The position numbers and the translations under genes are program-made. Positions 1 through 11,889 of a stretch of 64,000 nucleotides of DNA are shown here, in pieces. Under the pieces are notes generated by a model. The model saw only the letters and a program-made list of their open reading frames with translations. It did no database searches and had not been told where the DNA came from. Source of the DNA: Euclidia mi (taxonomy: Eukaryota > Arthropoda > Insecta > Lepidoptera > Erebidae); contig OX123196.2 in assembly GCA_944739405.2 (NCBI GenBank), forward strand, positions 55,342,196 through 55,406,195. The letters are read 5' to 3'. Every line of letters begins with the position of its first letter. The stretch's first letter is position 1.

Positions 1-387
1 CATTGTGACAATCAAAAAGAGGAGTCTCCAACACAAGTGTATTTTAATTGCTAGATTTGCAAATGTCTTATTTGAAAGGCAAATTAAATATTGTTTACTA
101 AAAGACATATTAATACTGTACTGACTACTGAGTGCATTGGTATACAATCTTGCCCTTATTATACTTATATTAAAAAAATAAGTACTTTTACCTAAAAGGG
201 CCCAGCTGCTAACAAGCTTATACGATTTTTTTATTGTCAGGGAAACGAGGATTTCATTACTTTATAGACCTACCTACTATTTTCATAGACATTTCATAAA
301 AGTTCTGGTGTACCTACTACGCACAAGTTCCTGTTGAAAATCAAACGGCAATTGTAACATCAGTAACTATGTATTGAATTATATATA
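1..387. other. AT-rich stretch, nothing recognised
   Basis: I see no gene, RNA or repeat that I can name here. The sequence is ordinary AT-rich intergenic DNA up to the inverted end of the MITE that starts at 388. Confidence 0.5.
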
Positions 388-734
388 CAGGGTGTCACAA
401 GACCCATCACCAAGCCAAAGTCTACTCGTTTTGGATATCATGCCAAGTCATACTAAGCAAAAATTTTACCTGGGAAACGACATCTTTTTTTAAGTATTTA
501 CTTTTTTCAAGCCGCTACTATTACTAATCCATGGGTGCATAGGACATCTATAGAACAGGTTGGCGGGGTAACTGCATCGATTTTGTACCTAATTACAAAA
601 ATTCCATAGTAACTTTGAGCCTCAATATCTCTTGAACCAGTAATTTTCCAGGTATGCTGCCGAAGCAAAAAATGTTCGTAATGATTGGTACAATATGGGG
701 TTTCAGTTTTCGTTAAGGGTCTTTTTACACCCTG
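388..734. mobile_element. Short TA-flanked MITE with CAGGGTGT ends
   Basis: The left end reads CAGGGTGT and the right end ACACCCTG, a short inverted pair. Both ends abut TATA sequence, so a TA target duplication fits. The element is about 350 bp with no coding capacity. Ends of this kind and a TA site suggest a Tc1/mariner-type non-autonomous element; that class is an inference. The large foldback at 30435 has similar ends (CAGG.TGATTTGT) but a different body. Confidence 0.6.
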
Positions 735-754
735 TATATATAAGTATATATGTA

Positions 755-835
755 TGTTTATCCATTATTTAGTACCCATAGTACAAGCTCTGCTTTGTTT
801 GGGACTAGATGGTGTTGTGTGAATGTGGTAGAATA
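755..835 (+). repeat. SINE tail fragment (same family as 5035-5235)
   Basis: This segment matches, in the opposite orientation, the distal part of the repeat at 5035-5135. The shared features are the CCCATAGTACAAGCTCT block and the block around GATGGTGTTGTGTGAATG. The tRNA-like head is missing, so this is a truncated copy. Confidence 0.6.
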
Positions 836-1722
836 TTATTAATTATTATAATTAGATATATTAATTCATACAACGGCTCTATCTAACTTCATTAAACGAC
901 TTACAAAAGAAGAAGGTTCTCAATTCAGTTATTTTTTCATCTCAGAGCTCTGTCGTATACCTAATTATTAACCGACATTAGATAACAATCAGGCGCTCTA
1001 TTTTACTTCACGGTAGGTTAATACCCAACATTACATTATAGGTACTGTATTTGCTTTAAAATAAATATTGAGTTTAAATCAATCAACTGATGTTTTTCTT
1101 TTTTGAATACGAAAATGATCTCATTTACTTAATATTCAATCTATTTAACCCTGCAGTAGTCGCGCATCTAGAAGTAACGTAAGTCGTCGCGCGGCTTACA
1201 GACGTAGTCCATTTTAAAATTGAAATGAACATAAATTTGGAGAAACCTCTATAATTTTTATAAAAATACTATCAGTAGTGTTTTTTTACGAACATTTAAT
1301 TAGAAAAACCTAATTACAACCCATATGTTAGTCCGTCTCTAAATAAGCATAAATTAAATATGACACTATTCACTTAAGAAATAGGTAGTAGCAGTCAGTC
1401 GCGGCTTCACCTGCCCTAAACTTTCAATCTTTATTTTGCCTCCTTGAGGTATATATTAAAACTCCTTCCTTATTGGCTGCCTACATACATCATAAAGAAA
1501 TCACCAGAGGTTGGACTACGTTTGAAATCATGTTGACCAAATTTCATGTTTCTAGTTTCAGTAATAGTATCTATAGGCCCTGCGATGATAAGCTGGTCAG
1601 GACAAGTCTAGTGCGAAAGACTGATGATGATAATGTGAAAAAGATATACCTAATTACGTTAGTATATAATAATTGAAACGGTACGATCGAGTAGTCGCAA
1701 TTTATATACGGTATATTTTAAT
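836..1722. other. Intergenic, nothing recognised
   Basis: No feature is supported. A 67-codon frame at 1473-1676 has no recognisable motif and looks like chance. Confidence 0.5.
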
Positions 1723-1983
1723 ACTGCCTCCGTGGTCCAGTGGATAGCGTATGCGACTGCGATCGGAGGTCCCGGGTTCGATTCCCGGGTCGGGCAAAAG
1801 TGTTACTGGGTTTTTCCGAATATTCAGTAGCAGCCCGGAGTCTGGTGATGTGCCCGGTAACGGCAATAGGCTCGCCCCTATTACGTGGGACCTAAAAATT
1901 CATAGCGAAATGTGGGTGTAATATTTACACCTCTGTCTAACCCTAATCTCACGCCTGTATCCCCATACAGGCGTGAGATTATA
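1723..1983 (+). mobile_element. SINE family A, full length, tRNA-derived
   Basis: The head is tRNA-like, with an A box TGGTCCAGTGG at 1733-1743 and a B box GGTTCGATTCC at 1775-1785, the internal promoter of RNA polymerase III. The body contains the family mark GTGATGTGCCCGGTAACGGC. The tail is CACGCCTGTATCC with an A-rich end. In this copy the tail has become a perfect hairpin (1945-1980, 16-bp arms with a CCCC loop). Other copies lie at 5281, 7940, 28763, 29781, 31173 and 41881. Confidence 0.8.
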
Positions 1984-2999
1984 AAAAAAATAAAAATATA
2001 ATATATTTTAATACCATTTATGTGTAGCTATATATTATGAAGACGAATCGATTTTATTCAAGACAGACGCAAGATATTTGCAGAAATCCTTTGTGAAACA
2101 ATATCTCAGCAAAAAACTGGCACTTTAGAAGCTTTAAATTAAAAAAAGGAATCTTAATTCTAAATTCAAATAAACTGGCATAGTAACGTGCCGTTTGGTA
2201 CATTTCCCGCGTTCCTCCCTACGGGTTATTTATGAACAGTCACTGAGCTATGTAATAATCTGAGGCGGGATTTAATTTGTCGGACTGATTTCACACTAGA
2301 GTGCGAAAGAGACATATATATACCAACAAATCCAAGCCAGAAGAGTACAGAGAATAGGATGCTCGAATCGTTAGCGGTTTCAGTAGACAACCGTAATGGA
2401 AAATCGGATGTGAATTTATTCTCTGAATTCTTTTCTGTGGAGTAAATAAAGGGATTTTTGTGTGGGAGTGTTAGATTTTTGTTTTTGTTGATAAGAAACC
2501 TTTTCATTTGATCGGTTAATTGGCGGTTTTGATTCTCGCCTCCATTACCTACGTTGATCGATTTAATCCTTAGGTACACGGAGCATCCATGTTCCACCTA
2601 CAGTTTTAGGGCACGTCTGAAAAATGTTACTGTGTACTATGTACGCATGACAGGAGTCCCAATCTGACAAACTTTATTTTCAAAACGCCATCCCAATGCA
2701 ATTTCAGTACTTACCTATAATAATAAACGAAATAAGTGTGAGAGGTACATTAATGACGCTTAAACCTACTGCGACAGAAGATTCTAATTTAAAGATCCAA
2801 CATGTGGTTCATTAATTTAGAATCTTCAAATTGAGAAATTGAAAGAGAACTTATATTCAGTGTAGCAAAACACGAACTGTTACAGTTTAGTGTCCCCGCG
2901 AAGTAGTGGTTGACAGATAGCACAGTGGCTCCCTGAACGGGAGGGGGTAGGGGATATACACACATACATGCCCCATGAGCCAAAAAACTGTTTCATCAT
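1984..2999. other. Intergenic, nothing recognised
   Basis: The longest frame (2226-2597, minus, 123 codons) is serine- and asparagine-rich, lacks any motif I recognise and has no splice or promoter context. I do not call it a gene. Confidence 0.45.
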
Positions 3000-3260
3000 C
3001 CTAGCGTTATCCCAGTTGATGATGCCCGGGGTTTGCTTACTAGTCTAGCCGGCTTTAACGGGATATTAGCTTTTTCACAGAGCAACCCTGTCTGTCTGCC
3101 TTACCTCCTCAACCCAAAGGAATAGCGATATTCCATGGGTAAGTAAGACTATTGCCAGTTCATTCAAAGGTACTGACTCCCTATAACGACTGTCAAAGAT
3201 CTTCATGACAGCCGGGACCGACGGAATTACATGCACGCACTTCGTTACAAAAAACAGTTT
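3000..3260 (-). repeat. SINE family D, body fragment
   Basis: This segment contains the family blocks ATAGCGATATTCCATGG, ACTGACTCCC and GACTGTCAAAGAT, followed by GACAGCCGGGACCGACGG. It shares these with 36840-37222, 41590-41880 and 55715-56010. The tRNA-like head seen at 37130-37222 is missing here. Confidence 0.7.
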
Positions 3261-4289
3261 CTAATTTCTGTCTTAATAATCAGTAAACCATGAAATCTGG
3301 TTGTAGTTTCAGAGTTATAACACTCAGAGTTGGCAAATGTCAAGTATTGCCATAGTTCAGTTTCAAAGCAACGTTACATCAACTACCCAAAACGCAGTGA
3401 GTAATTTAAAAGCTTATGACACCGGGCTGGACTTCAGGCAGAACAGTGGGAGGGAGATTAGATCATAAATGACGATATTCAGTCAGGTTAGTCAGTAACG
3501 CAAGATTTTTATATAAAAAGATATCATAATCAAAAAGACGTATTTTTTTGAACATCATACGGTTAATTACTTTTTTCATGCATCTTAATAACCCCTATGA
3601 TTAACAACACACTTAATCATTCGCAAAACGTCTTCAAGTGTTGCTAGTTTAATTATCACCCTTAATTGTCCCATCCTTATCTTGTAAGTAACATATAAAT
3701 CACTACCAATGTTTCTAGACCTGTCAACCCATTACAGCCTTCCCTTAAATCTCCCGGGAATGTTCTGACAGACAAGGGAATGGGAGGTCTTAGTAAATTG
3801 GTCGTATCAGCCAGAATACGTTGATCTCTCGTGTAGAAGTGTTTGTTTGATTAAGTGGGTTATGTTATGTGGGTTTTGCATACGTTGTAGTGAGGTAATT
3901 AATCAGGCTAAATCGCCCCCGACGCACGGTGACAATGGGATTAAAAGATATCGCATTTGCTTTAATGTGTGAACAAGTGTTTGTTGAGTGGAGAGTCATT
4001 AGTGTATTGAGGTGTTTTGGTGAAAATGTGACTACTCAGTACGGGGAGTTGATATAGATAAAGTATCCTCCTGAATATCTATTTATAAGAAAGGTTAGAT
4101 ACTAGTGTCTCTCATGGGCGTCCTGGCTCCTTACATCAGTTGTGTATCTTGATGAGTTACTTTATACTTCAAATATTTACTTTCAATTGTATATCACATC
4201 TTAACAAAGTCTTGGCTAATTATGTTGTTATTAATATATGTATATTAATTATATTTTTGCTTACTTGATAATTATGATATAGTTGATTG
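3261..4289. other. Intergenic, nothing recognised
   Basis: No coding or RNA signal is evident. The sequence is AT-rich with no obvious repeat. Confidence 0.45.
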
Positions 4290-4600
4290 AATCAGGCGTT
4301 ACTTGGCGAAACTCCATTGTGACCTAATGGAAGGAAAGAGGAACCCACCACGCACCCTCGGATTGACCACCCCAACAGAAAAAGATTGACAATACCGAAC
4401 TCCTCTAAAAGGCTAAGGGATAAGGGAATGGTATGGGTTCCAGGCAAATACCTGACTTGCAGTAGGTATCCCGCTGTATGCGCTGACTATTCTTCGACAC
4501 GTGTTTCGCCTCTGCACGAGTCATCCTCACGAGCGATGGGCAACGACTGAGGCCATCAATCCTGAGGATTAGGCAATTATGATATAGGTATTTTTGTTTA
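4290..4600. repeat. Interspersed repeat fragment, probably a LINE 3' end
   Basis: The block around CGACACGTGTTTCGCCTCTG followed by CACGAG..ATCCTCA resembles a sequence I associate with lepidopteran non-LTR retrotransposon 3' regions. It is a single copy in this window, so the call rests on recollection of the family and is tentative. Confidence 0.35.
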
Positions 4601-5034
4601 TGTTTATTTATTTTATTATCTTTGTAATTCATTGTTTTAAAAATACTTTTGTCATTTTATTGTATTAATTTTTTATTTTTGTCATTGTCCAATTTTATGC
4701 ACAAATTTCAATTATTATGTACCTTTTTATTTGGAATGGCTCACTAATATTTGAACACCAATTATTAATATGGTCAAACACGTTGCTGCAAATTATTGTT
4801 AAAGATCTGTGTAATAAACATTTTTATAATGCTTTTATTATGTACTTACACGTGTTTTATTTAGCAAATATAAAGATACTCTCTTTATCTTTACATTTCT
4901 GTTACATAAATATTTATTAAAATGTGGATAGCTTTTGATAAATGATCTTGTAATAAGTAGGTATCACAAAAATCCAGTAATAATTTTGTCATTAGTGATT
5001 AAACAAAGGTTTTTTTTTTTATTTATTTTTTTAT
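4601..5034. other. AT-rich stretch, nothing recognised
   Basis: Very AT-rich, with a 67-codon frame at 4717-4920 that looks like low-complexity chance. It ends in a T-run at 5010-5030 that is probably the A-tail of the reverse-strand SINE that follows. Confidence 0.45.
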
Positions 5035-5235
5035 AATATTCTACCACATTCACACAACACCATCTAGTCCCAAACTAAGCAGAGAGCTTGTACTATGGGT
5101 ACTAGATAATGGATAAACATACATATATACTTTTTTTTTGTAAATACATACATATTATGCATAGAAACACCCAGACAAACATCCATGTTCATGCACACAA
5201 ATGTTTGACTTGAGCGGGAATCGAACCCGCTCAAG
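5035..5235 (-). mobile_element. tRNA-derived SINE with B box (third head type)
   Basis: Read on the minus strand, it starts with GCGGGTTCGATTCCCGCTCA, a T-arm-like hairpin holding a B box. It continues through CAAACATTTGTGTGCATGAA and ends at the block shared with 755-835 and a T-rich (plus strand) tail. The A box is missing, so the 5' end is truncated. Confidence 0.65.
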
Positions 5236-5280
5236 AAAGATTATATCTAATCTTGTCATACTTGATTGCTATTGCTATAA

Positions 5281-5525
5281 ACTGCCTCCGTGATTCAGTG
5301 GATAGCGTATGCGACAGCTGATCGGAGGTCCCGGGTTCGATGCCCGGATCGGGCAAAAGTGTTACTGGGTTTTTCCGAATTCTCAGTAGCCCGGAGTCTG
5401 GTGATGTGCCCGGTAACGGCAATTGGCTCGCTCCCTATTACGTGGGACCTAAAAATTCATGGCGAAATGTGGGTGTAATATTTACACCTCTGCCTACCCC
5501 TTAGGGGATACAGGCGTGAGACTAT
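5281..5525 (+). mobile_element. SINE family A, full length
   Basis: This copy has the A-box region TGATTCAGTGG, a B box GGTTCGATGCC, the GTGATGTGCCCGGTAACGGC block and a tail GGGGATACAGGCGTGAG followed by (AATA)n. It is close to the 1723 copy but without its hairpin tail. The two open frames crossing it are only readings through the SINE. Confidence 0.8.
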
Positions 5526-5559
5526 AAATAAATAAATAAATTCCAGTCCTGTTTCATGC

Positions 5560-5832
5560 GTGCAGTGCACCAGTCATAGCCCAACTGCCCAGCAGTGGGA
5601 TAGTTTTAAAATTGTACAAATGCTCGACAGTGACTCGAATCTTATTCTCTCTATTGAATGAGAGGAGCCTACTCTATTGCCTGCTCTACTCTATTGCCTG
5701 CTTTACTCTATTGAATGAGAGGAGCCAGGGCATAGACCACCATGGCTTAGTGCGAAATAGCAGATTTCACATGTCTTTATAGACTCTATGAAGGACTCTC
5801 AGACATACCGGTTTTTTCATGTTTTCCTTCTC
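5560..5832 (-). repeat. SINE family B scraps and a small tandem repeat
   Basis: A B-type 3' remnant (CCCAGCAGTGGGATAG, which reads as the plus orientation) lies near 5588-5604. A minus-oriented B fragment at 5768-5832 matches the TCACATGTCTTT..GACTCTCAGACAT block of the 58925 copy. Between them, CTCTATTGAATGAGAGGAGC occurs twice, with CTACTCTATTGCCTG repeats around it (5650-5730). Confidence 0.5.
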
Positions 5833-7137
5833 CATATAGAAAGCGATACCTAATAAATACTAACAAATGAATACTTACTAAAATTCTTAAAGTCAGTGGT
5901 GTCATGGTGTACGACATGGGACTGAAATTTTAAATCCGAGACTGATACTAGTTTATTGAAATACACACCTTACAAAAGCGCTAAGTTTAATCTTGATGCC
6001 TCGTCTATCTTATTCTAGCTTGAATATCGATTTACTGAGCCAGGTCTTTATACATTACATCATAATTATGAACACTTCTGTTTCTTTGTCTGTCTTTAAT
6101 TAATGGTTTGATTAACATTTTGGCTAAAGTCTTTGCTGATGATAAAATACTTCTATTCGATGTGTGCATATTAAAAATCTATTTACGCTAGTCCACTAAT
6201 TTATTCAATCTAGCACAGTATTTAAACTGGCCACAAAAAAATAACAATTAGAAATTCGAACTCCCCATTAGTGACGCACTTGTTTCACCACTCGTTAGGC
6301 CGACTCCATTTGTTTGCCGCAACGCGACCTAATCCCGGGATTGTTCCCGGATAATCCGGGATCACGAATCATGACACTATTGTTGTAAGTGTGAAACCGA
6401 CACAAATAGGCCTACGGCTTACGCGGTCCCCTGTTGTAAATACACTGGCATATTTATGCAGAGAAATTTGAGTCTTATCTTGAATTTTATAGAGTTAGAT
6501 TTTTGTTGAATTTGGCAAGGGAGCGGTGACGTTGCAATAGTGAATTCTTTTTTCAAATATTGCTGTTTACAACAACTAATACTGAATCTTATAGGTATAC
6601 ATATAAAGCAGACATTGCTGAATTTGAGTAAAATTGTATTGCGTTTTAACTTTGAGGTGTAATGTGCGCAGTTCTTTTCTTGAACATTTGTTTGGCAAAG
6701 CATATTCAGAGTATTTAATAATGAGATTATTATTTGTATATTTGGGGCGTTTTGTTCAAATATTGGCAGTGTTTGTCAAATATATCGTGCAGTTGGTCAT
6801 TTTATGTTTGTTTCTTTTGTTTGTCTGTTATTCTTTTAGTTCGTGTTCGTAACAAGCTCGTTCAAGTTAATGTTGGTTTGTCTGTCTGATCTGCCTGTCT
6901 GATCTTTGTCTCTAGCTAACCTCTTCTCTTATTTTATACCTAATCTTTATCTATTTATCAATCAATAGACTGAATTCTCCGTACCAACTAAGTCAAACGA
7001 ATTGTCCGTAAATAGTTTTTATCCGCCTTATGACAAAACATGGACTAAATCTAAATCAAGGTTTAGTACTAAACTTACCTGCGTAAAATTGATTAAACGT
7101 GCTCTATAGACACATTTTTGGCATACTATTGTCACTC
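5833..7137. other. Intergenic, nothing recognised
   Basis: The open frames here (6419-6703 minus, 6634-6852 plus) overlap antiparallel, and the plus one is a T-rich hydrophobic frame. Neither shows a motif. No feature is supported. Confidence 0.45.
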
Positions 7138-7184
7138 AAATGCGTTAGAACAAATGTCGACAAATGCGTTAGAACAAATGTCGA
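7138..7184. repeat. Two-copy 24-bp tandem duplication
   Basis: The unit AAATGCGTTAGAACAAATGT plus CGAC is repeated twice head to tail without mismatch (the second unit lacks the final C). The perfect identity suggests a recent slippage duplication. Confidence 0.85.
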
Positions 7185-7805
7185 ATAAAAATAAATGACT
7201 AATTTCGTCAAAAAGTCTTTTAAACATTCTCCATCAAGGGATACACCTAGTATTATATTTAGACCTTGTTTTGTAATAAGGCCCTTTAAGTTTGAGCTGA
7301 AGATTAAACCTGCGACATCTCTCCGTATATCCTATCCCTTTACCAAAGATCTGTCAATTTATCCATTACCTGCATAGAGAAACCTACAACCCCTGATGTA
7401 GATGGTTGATGGATAGTTGTTATTAAATAACCAGAATATCCATTATTTAATAAAGCAGTAACTTTTCCAAATACACCAGCATTTTTAATCGTTGCTTACA
7501 CAATACCCAGTAGTCATAAAATTCTTTACAACCAACAATTTGTCATTAAATAAAACAAATTTGTAGTACGTAAAGTTGTTTTGATAACTGAATATGCATT
7601 TAGATGCAGCGGGCATGCAAACTGACGTTAAACGTTATGGGCCATAACGTGAGCTACATTTACGACAAAAGCCTATGGGTTTTTGAGAGCATTTTCGTTC
7701 ATACGACTTTTTGCGTGTCAGTACCTACTGTAATTGTGCTACCGCGTAGACAAGCAAGGATTAGCACGAACTTAGTGTAAAGTTCCAAAAAGTTACAGCG
7801 ACTCT
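7185..7805. other. Intergenic, nothing recognised
   Basis: No gene or repeat is recognised. Confidence 0.4.
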
Positions 7806-7939
7806 ACCCGAGGCTATCTGCGTAGCAGTTTGTTAGTGTCTACTAAGAGATTGCTACGCAGCGGGTCTCGAATTTAAACCCTCGGGCGCGCACCACTGGC
7901 GTTTCGAAGTAGAGTGCGCTTTAAGTATATCGGTAATTA
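7806..7939 (+). mobile_element. SINE family B, 5' part, split by insertions
   Basis: This matches the head and early body of family B (compare 15607-15915): an A-box region, a degenerate B box (TCGAATTTAAACC), then GCGCGCACCACTGGCG. It stops at TAATTA (7934-7939), where the SINE-A copy entered. The element resumes at 8197 and again at 8520. This segment also folds locally, with CTGCGTAGCA facing TGCTACGCAG. Confidence 0.7.
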
Positions 7940-8196
7940 TTTTTTTTTGACTCACGCCTTTATACCCGAAGGGGTAGGTAGAGGCGTTATATTACACCCA
8001 CATTTCGCCATGAATTTTTAGGTTACACGTAATAGGGGGCGAGCCTATTGCCGTTACCGGGCACATCACCAGACTCCGTGCTGCTACTGAGAATTCGGAA
8101 AAACCCAGTAACACTCTTGCCCGACCCGGGAATCGAACCCGGGACCTTCGATCAGCAGTCGCATACGCTATCCACTGGACCACGGAAGCAGTCCAG
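7940..8196 (-). mobile_element. SINE family A inserted into SINE B
   Basis: A minus-strand family A copy with B box GGTTCGATTCC and the CACGCCTTTATACCC tail, followed by a T-run on the plus strand. It is flanked by the 6-bp duplication TAATTA (7934-7939 and 8197-8202). The flanking SINE B sequence is continuous across it, which proves insertion. Confidence 0.85.
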
Positions 8197-8276
8197 TAAT
8201 TAAATTATTGCTTGCTAAACTGTGAAAGAACACATTGTGTGGAAACTCGCATGTCTGAGAGTGCTTCATGGTGTTC
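8197..8276 (+). mobile_element. SINE family B, middle part
   Basis: This continues the B body: TTATTGCTTGCTAAACTGTG, then CGCATGTCTGAGAGTGCTTC, as in 15710-15790. It ends in GTGTTC (8271-8276), the duplicated target of the next insertion. Confidence 0.75.
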
Positions 8277-8519
8277 TACATACATACATACATACACATA
8301 CATAGACTCACGCCTGTTTCCCCGAAGGGGTAGGCAGAGGCATATTAAACGCCCACTTTTCGCCAGTGTTTTCATCCCACGTAATAGGTGGCGAGCCTAT
8401 TGCCGCTTATCGGGATATTTTGTTTGCCAGAGCCTCGTCCGTTGATCGGCAGGTGCACCACTTGCAGGTGAGGTTGGCTTGGGACCCTGAGTTCTTGTTG
8501 GGAACCCTATGCACCCATA
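8277..8519 (-). mobile_element. SINE-like family E inserted into SINE B
   Basis: The segment begins with (CATA)n and then carries the family A-type tail (GACTCACGCCTGTTTCCCCG on the plus strand). Its body differs from family A: GTTGATCGGCAGGTGCACCA and CAGGTGAGGTTGGCTTGGGA. It is flanked by GTGTTC at 8271-8276 and 8520-8525. It closely matches the copy at 21380-21621. Confidence 0.75.
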
Positions 8520-8620
8520 GTGTTCCTTACAGACATTAAGTCTCCCAATCTACACTACGCCAGTTGGGTGACTAAAATATATGTCATTCTTATAATGAAA
8601 AGAGGCCCATGCACAGCTGT
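8520..8620 (+). mobile_element. SINE family B, 3' part
   Basis: This completes the split element: AGACATTAAGTCTCCCAATC, CACTACGCCAG, then GAAAAGAGGCCCATGCACAG. It corresponds to 15800-15890 of the intact copy, with extra divergence. Confidence 0.65.
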
Positions 8621-9945
8621 TAAATAGGTTGTAGTTTTGCAACTCTGAAGAGTTTTCGTCAGCGTATGGTATTTGAGAACACGTAAAGCCGTCGCTTCCT
8701 TCCCGGCCACTGTAAAGATCTTTGATAGATTTTATCTGGAGTCGATATCCTCAGCTACTGTATAGTATTATATTTATCTATGCCTCAGCTATGGTAGCAC
8801 TGGTCTTAAGCATAGAGCAAACGGTAATCACCTTATGGACAAGCTTTTCTTGGAGGGGAAGAGTGTTGACTCCGGCGAAGGTAAGCTATAGCGAGGGCAA
8901 TCCTAAAAAATAATTTGCGTCATGGAAGGAATCAGGTTATTTTGATAGGGCCCCTTAGCCTCTCTCTGGAATTTCGGAAGCATCTGGGATAATACACATA
9001 TGCTGGTGATGATGACTACTTGACATTAATATTCTCCCAGACAGAACTCGACGAAACATCTGCTAGTCCAAAGATAACGTGTCACGGAGACATGTCGTAT
9101 CGTCCAATGTAAAGTACCTAACCATGAACATACTAACTGTTCGATAATTATCGACGATACGACATTTGACGACACCCCCGGCGATCGTCCAGTACCGCAC
9201 GACACACAACTCTAACCGATGTAAATTTATTTTTATTTGCGACCTAACGTCGGCGGCCATTAAGAGAATTGCTTTCGATTTACTTAGAAATTTTATGTTG
9301 TATAAATTGAAGTGGATGGGTACGTATTAGATGCTTGCTGGCTGTTATTGGTTGAAGCGTAGAGATCGGAGTAGAGTAGTACCTACTATTGGAGTATATG
9401 TAAAAGTATATAAATTGAATTTATTTTATGCCACTGAAACCCTTGAGCATTTACTTAGAACATCAAGCATTCGTCGTTTTTAAATTAGTTGAACTGAACA
9501 GGAAACAGACCCAAGACTACCATTTTCACGATCTTTTTTTTTACCAGGTACATTTAGGTACATTCTAGTTGATGATCGTCATAAAAAATATTCTTTACGT
9601 AGATGTCAGATTTGACAGTCACGTTACGTCACTTTCGGTAGAGTACTCGTCAGACTGCTCGGTAGAATGCTCGCTAAACGATCTCGTTCATTTCTCTGTA
9701 ATTTAACATTCCTAAGAATCCTTATTACAAGTGAACGTTTAGGTGTATCAGCGCGTTGAAGGATCCATAGTTTACTATGGATGCTTTAGCACATGAAATT
9801 ATTATCCTTTTAATTTAACCTGGTTATTTAACTGCGGTCTTACTAGCCACTAGCCACAACCCTTCTTTCAAAATATACTTAGTCAGTATGCAGTCCTCTG
9901 CTGGACATAAGCCTCTACTTATTTACGTCTTAACATTGTGAGTGT
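8621..9945. other. Intergenic, nothing recognised
   Basis: No gene, RNA or repeat is supported. The frames of 60-65 codons look like chance. Confidence 0.45.
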
Positions 9946-10180
9946 CCGTGTGGTGACGGATAAAGAATACGGATTGTCACCACCCCATATCATCCCATGG
10001 GTGTCGTAAGAGCCGACAGAGGGAGCATATTATGCAGAGAACAGCACTGTAAGAGAAGGAAAACTTGATACAAACCCTATACCAACCCGCTTGGCCAGCG
10101 TGGTATAGTAGGCCAATTCCTCCTTTCAAAGGAGAGGCCTAGTCCAGCAGTGGACTGTTCAAGGCTGATGATGATGATGA
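9946..10180 (+). repeat. Interspersed repeat F, GAT-tailed
   Basis: The same sequence occurs inverted at 47285-47420 and 57790-58030. It contains GACAATCCGTATTC-type blocks, GTAAGAGAAGGAAAACTTGA, GCGTGGTATAGTAGGCCAAT and GGAGAGGCCTAGTCCAGCAG, and it ends in (GAT)n. The GAT tail is shared with SINE family B, which suggests retroposition. No internal Pol III promoter is obvious. Confidence 0.7.
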
Positions 10181-11259
10181 ACATTGTGAGTTAATAGTAG
10201 GATTTGGGCTTCTATACCATGGTGCCATTGCGTATATGTTTGCATACGTTTCGATATCGAGTTACCCGTCTCTTCCAAAATATTCTATTTGCTTTGAGTA
10301 CCTGCTTTCCTTAGTCGCCTCTTACGACGTCTACAGAATGAAATGGGGCAGTGACACTTTGCATTCTTAATCCGTCATCACACGGAGTATCTCCACACCT
10401 CTCGTTCATATAACGAGAAATATCAAGGTAAATTTGCAGTGTAAGTTTAGGATCATCTTGTTTTGAAACCAAATACCTAGTCCACGAATTGACATCCCAT
10501 CCCACCCAAAACTAAACAAACATCTAACCTCAATAAACTAAAACCAGTAATTATTTTTTCAATGTAATGGTATTTTAATTGGCAATAAAAACAGCAGATG
10601 CCAGCAACAAATCAATGTTGGCATTGCCAGCAAATGTTAGGGAAGCGTACGAAGCGGTGCAAATCTCCCGCTCGCATTATATCTTCGTTAGCTGCCGCTA
10701 GATGGCGTTGAACACGCGATGCTAATAATGTGTCTGTTTTGTTGGGAGAAAAACTGCGCGTAGGAAGAAGGGGGTTGTTTAAGTTAGGTTTGTATTAAAT
10801 ACTGTGTGAGAGTATAAAGTTTTGATTGAAGATATGGAAACAAGCTACGAACACTAATGTTTAGTCCTGCTGTTACCTATATGGTTCAATTAAACGAGCC
10901 TACCCAAGTTTAATGGTAATTTTGTTTTTTGTGCAATAAAAAGATTTGGGTTAACTAGGTACTTAAGTAGATATTCATTTATTTCTGACGACATTTGAAC
11001 AAAAACCGCGCCTGCACATTTTTTGTTAGCAATATAACGTTTTGCAATCGTAGCGGCTTGAGATGCGTGTAGCTTACTGACATACCTATTAATAAGGCGT
11101 TAAAAGCTTAAGTTAAATTCATATAAACCGACTAGTAACATCATCATCGGACTTTTTTCAGTCGGCGCAGGCCTAATAGCTAAACAGTCGCCGAAACACC
11201 ACTTAAACGAAACGATTTCCGTAGCAACTAGGTACGCCATCCGTGGTACAAGTAAATTC
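10181..11259. other. Intergenic, nothing recognised
   Basis: No supported feature. Confidence 0.4.
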
Positions 11260-11405
11260 ATCATCTTCTTCCCTGGTCCCAATCTATTTGGGATCGGCGC
11301 AGTACGTCCTTCGCTTCCATTCTTTTCTGTCGCCCGTCATCTGATCATTTACCCCTTTCTCTTTCATATCCATCCTCACACAGACTATCCATCTTTTTCA
11401 TCCCT
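11260..11405 (-). pseudogene. LINE reverse-transcriptase ORF, extreme C-terminal scrap
   Basis: On the minus strand, broken frames read residues such as DQMTGDRKEWKRRTYCADP, the pattern (D.MT.DR..W...T.CADP) that ends the ORF of several insect non-LTR retrotransposons. Upstream residues (KKMDSLCEDG, ERE) also fit but lie in another frame, so there is at least one frameshift. The fragment is only about 45 codons and cannot be active. Confidence 0.5.
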
Positions 11406-11889
11406 CTACCTTGATATTCATCACTTGCTTACAAGTTAATTATATATTAAAATTATTATTCGGATAATCTTTCATTCCATAAGTATTCACCAAAAAATAA
11501 ACTTCTATCGTATGTAATAAACTTAGCCAATACCAAGAGGTTACCTTATCCATACGTTGAAAGTTTAATTCGATCTCAATTATCGAGTGCCAACATTGAC
11601 GGAGAGTTCTGGCTCAGTCGTCAGCAGTTATGTAGCATAATTGATTCACAGCTTCCTGGGGAGAGCATATTGTGGTTTAACATGCAACAATTATATTTAT
11701 AGCTTTGGTAGTACTGATGTGTAGATTATTTGTCGATTTTGTAGGTCTGGGTAGCTTAAGATTAGGTAATTTGAAAATTTTGAAGAAAAAGTCGCTAAAG
11801 TTTGATGTCTTGGAAACGCTGCTGTTTGTTCGTCCATCAGAAAAATATGTTTACCAGTTAGGTTACTCGGTTTTACAGTTTTCAATCAA
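11406..11889. other. Intergenic, nothing recognised
   Basis: AT-rich. Overlapping antiparallel frames at 11697-11920 show no motif. Confidence 0.4.

Noticed and set aside
1733..1785. A true tRNA gene suggested by A and B boxes at SINE A, B and C heads
   Set aside because: Acceptor stems do not close and all are followed by SINE bodies; they are tRNA-derived retroposons, not tRNA genes.
2226..2597. 123-codon minus-strand open frame
   Set aside because: No domain, no splice or promoter context and no supporting composition change; consistent with chance in this much DNA.
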